Of a stretch of DNA of 44,464 nucleotides, positions 44,367 through 44,464 are shown in pieces (positions within the stretch are counted from its first letter, which is position 1; every line of letters begins with the position of its first letter). This DNA comes from Anaeromyces robustus (Eukaryota > Neocallimastigomycota > Neocallimastigomycetes > Neocallimastigales > Neocallimastigaceae). The position numbers were made by a program, and so were the translations under genes. The notes under the pieces were generated by a model. The model had not been told where the DNA came from. It made no database searches and worked only from the letters and a program-made list of their open reading frames with translations. Location of the stretch: assembly GCA_002104895.1 (NCBI GenBank), contig MCFG01000472.1, positions 2,501 to 46,964 on the forward strand, read 5' to 3'.

Positions 44367-44464
44367 ATGGACGAAGTAAACATCGACAATGCAATCCTGA
44401 AAGATGGATTTGCTGGGGATAGACGATATCTTAAGGGCTTTCTCGCTAAAATTAACTTGATATT
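44367..44464 (+). CDS. Partial gag-like frame, cut by window end
   Basis: Starts at the ATG of TTTTAATATGG and reads MDEVNIDNAILKDGFAGDRR, then YLKGFLAKINLI to the edge with no stop. Codon use is less A/T-biased than the surroundings. 'F-x-G-(D/N)-x-x-x-L-x-x-F-L' is how many Ty3/gypsy gag domains begin. With an LTR-like sequence upstream this is probably the gag start of an element that continues outside the window. Confidence 0.5.
   Translation, partial: MDEVNIDNAILKDGFAGDRRYLKGFLAKINLI

Overview
This is an extremely AT-rich eukaryotic window (coding islands in a sea of A/T homopolymers, TTA and AAAT microsatellites), with spliced genes, non-LTR and LTR retrotransposons, and a very large Cys-rich repeat protein of the kind known from fungal cellulosomes. 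Together this points to an anaerobic gut fungus (Neocallimastigomycota such as Neocallimastix, Piromyces or Anaeromyces). The assignment is inference from gene content and composition; no rRNA or housekeeping marker is present.

Layout. 1-4203: AT-rich non-coding DNA with one hairpin repeat and one tiny LINE tail. 4204-12848 (minus): a three-exon ScaA-like scaffoldin gene with a signal peptide exon, a Ser/Gly/Glu heptad linker, dozens of Cys repeats and a C-terminal hydrophobic anchor, interrupted by a cluster of frameshifts. 12849-15050: microsatellites. 15051-27070: a zone of non-LTR retrotransposon (LINE) debris, including a 5'-truncated copy with a clean 14-bp target duplication, a rearranged copy carrying the endonuclease domain, a reverse transcriptase fragment fused in frame to a second scaffoldin tail, and an oppositely oriented C-terminal piece. 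The scaffoldin 3' flank (about 2200-4250) is duplicated at about 23050-25175.

27276-29036 and 34930-36966 (both minus) are two paralogous three-exon genes. Each codes for a signal sequence, an eight-cysteine SUEL-type (galactose/rhamnose-binding) lectin domain and a GT34-like glycosyltransferase domain. Between and beyond them lie LTR retrotransposon remains: a decayed Ty1/copia pol, a Ty3-like gag fragment, and three solo LTRs with exact 5-bp target duplications. These LTRs, and two further LTR-like copies, each carry a different tRNA-like segment with Pol III box-B-like sequence near the same end. 40407-41733 holds a decayed gene interrupted by one of these LTRs. The right edge (41734-44464) looks like the 5' LTR, long leader (hexamer satellite, poly-A tracts, a foldable RNA) and start of gag of another LTR element.

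In function, the scaffoldin would be the surface platform of the cellulosome and the lectin-glycosyltransferases would act in the secretory pathway, possibly on surface or secreted glycans. No direct link between the two is visible beyond proximity.
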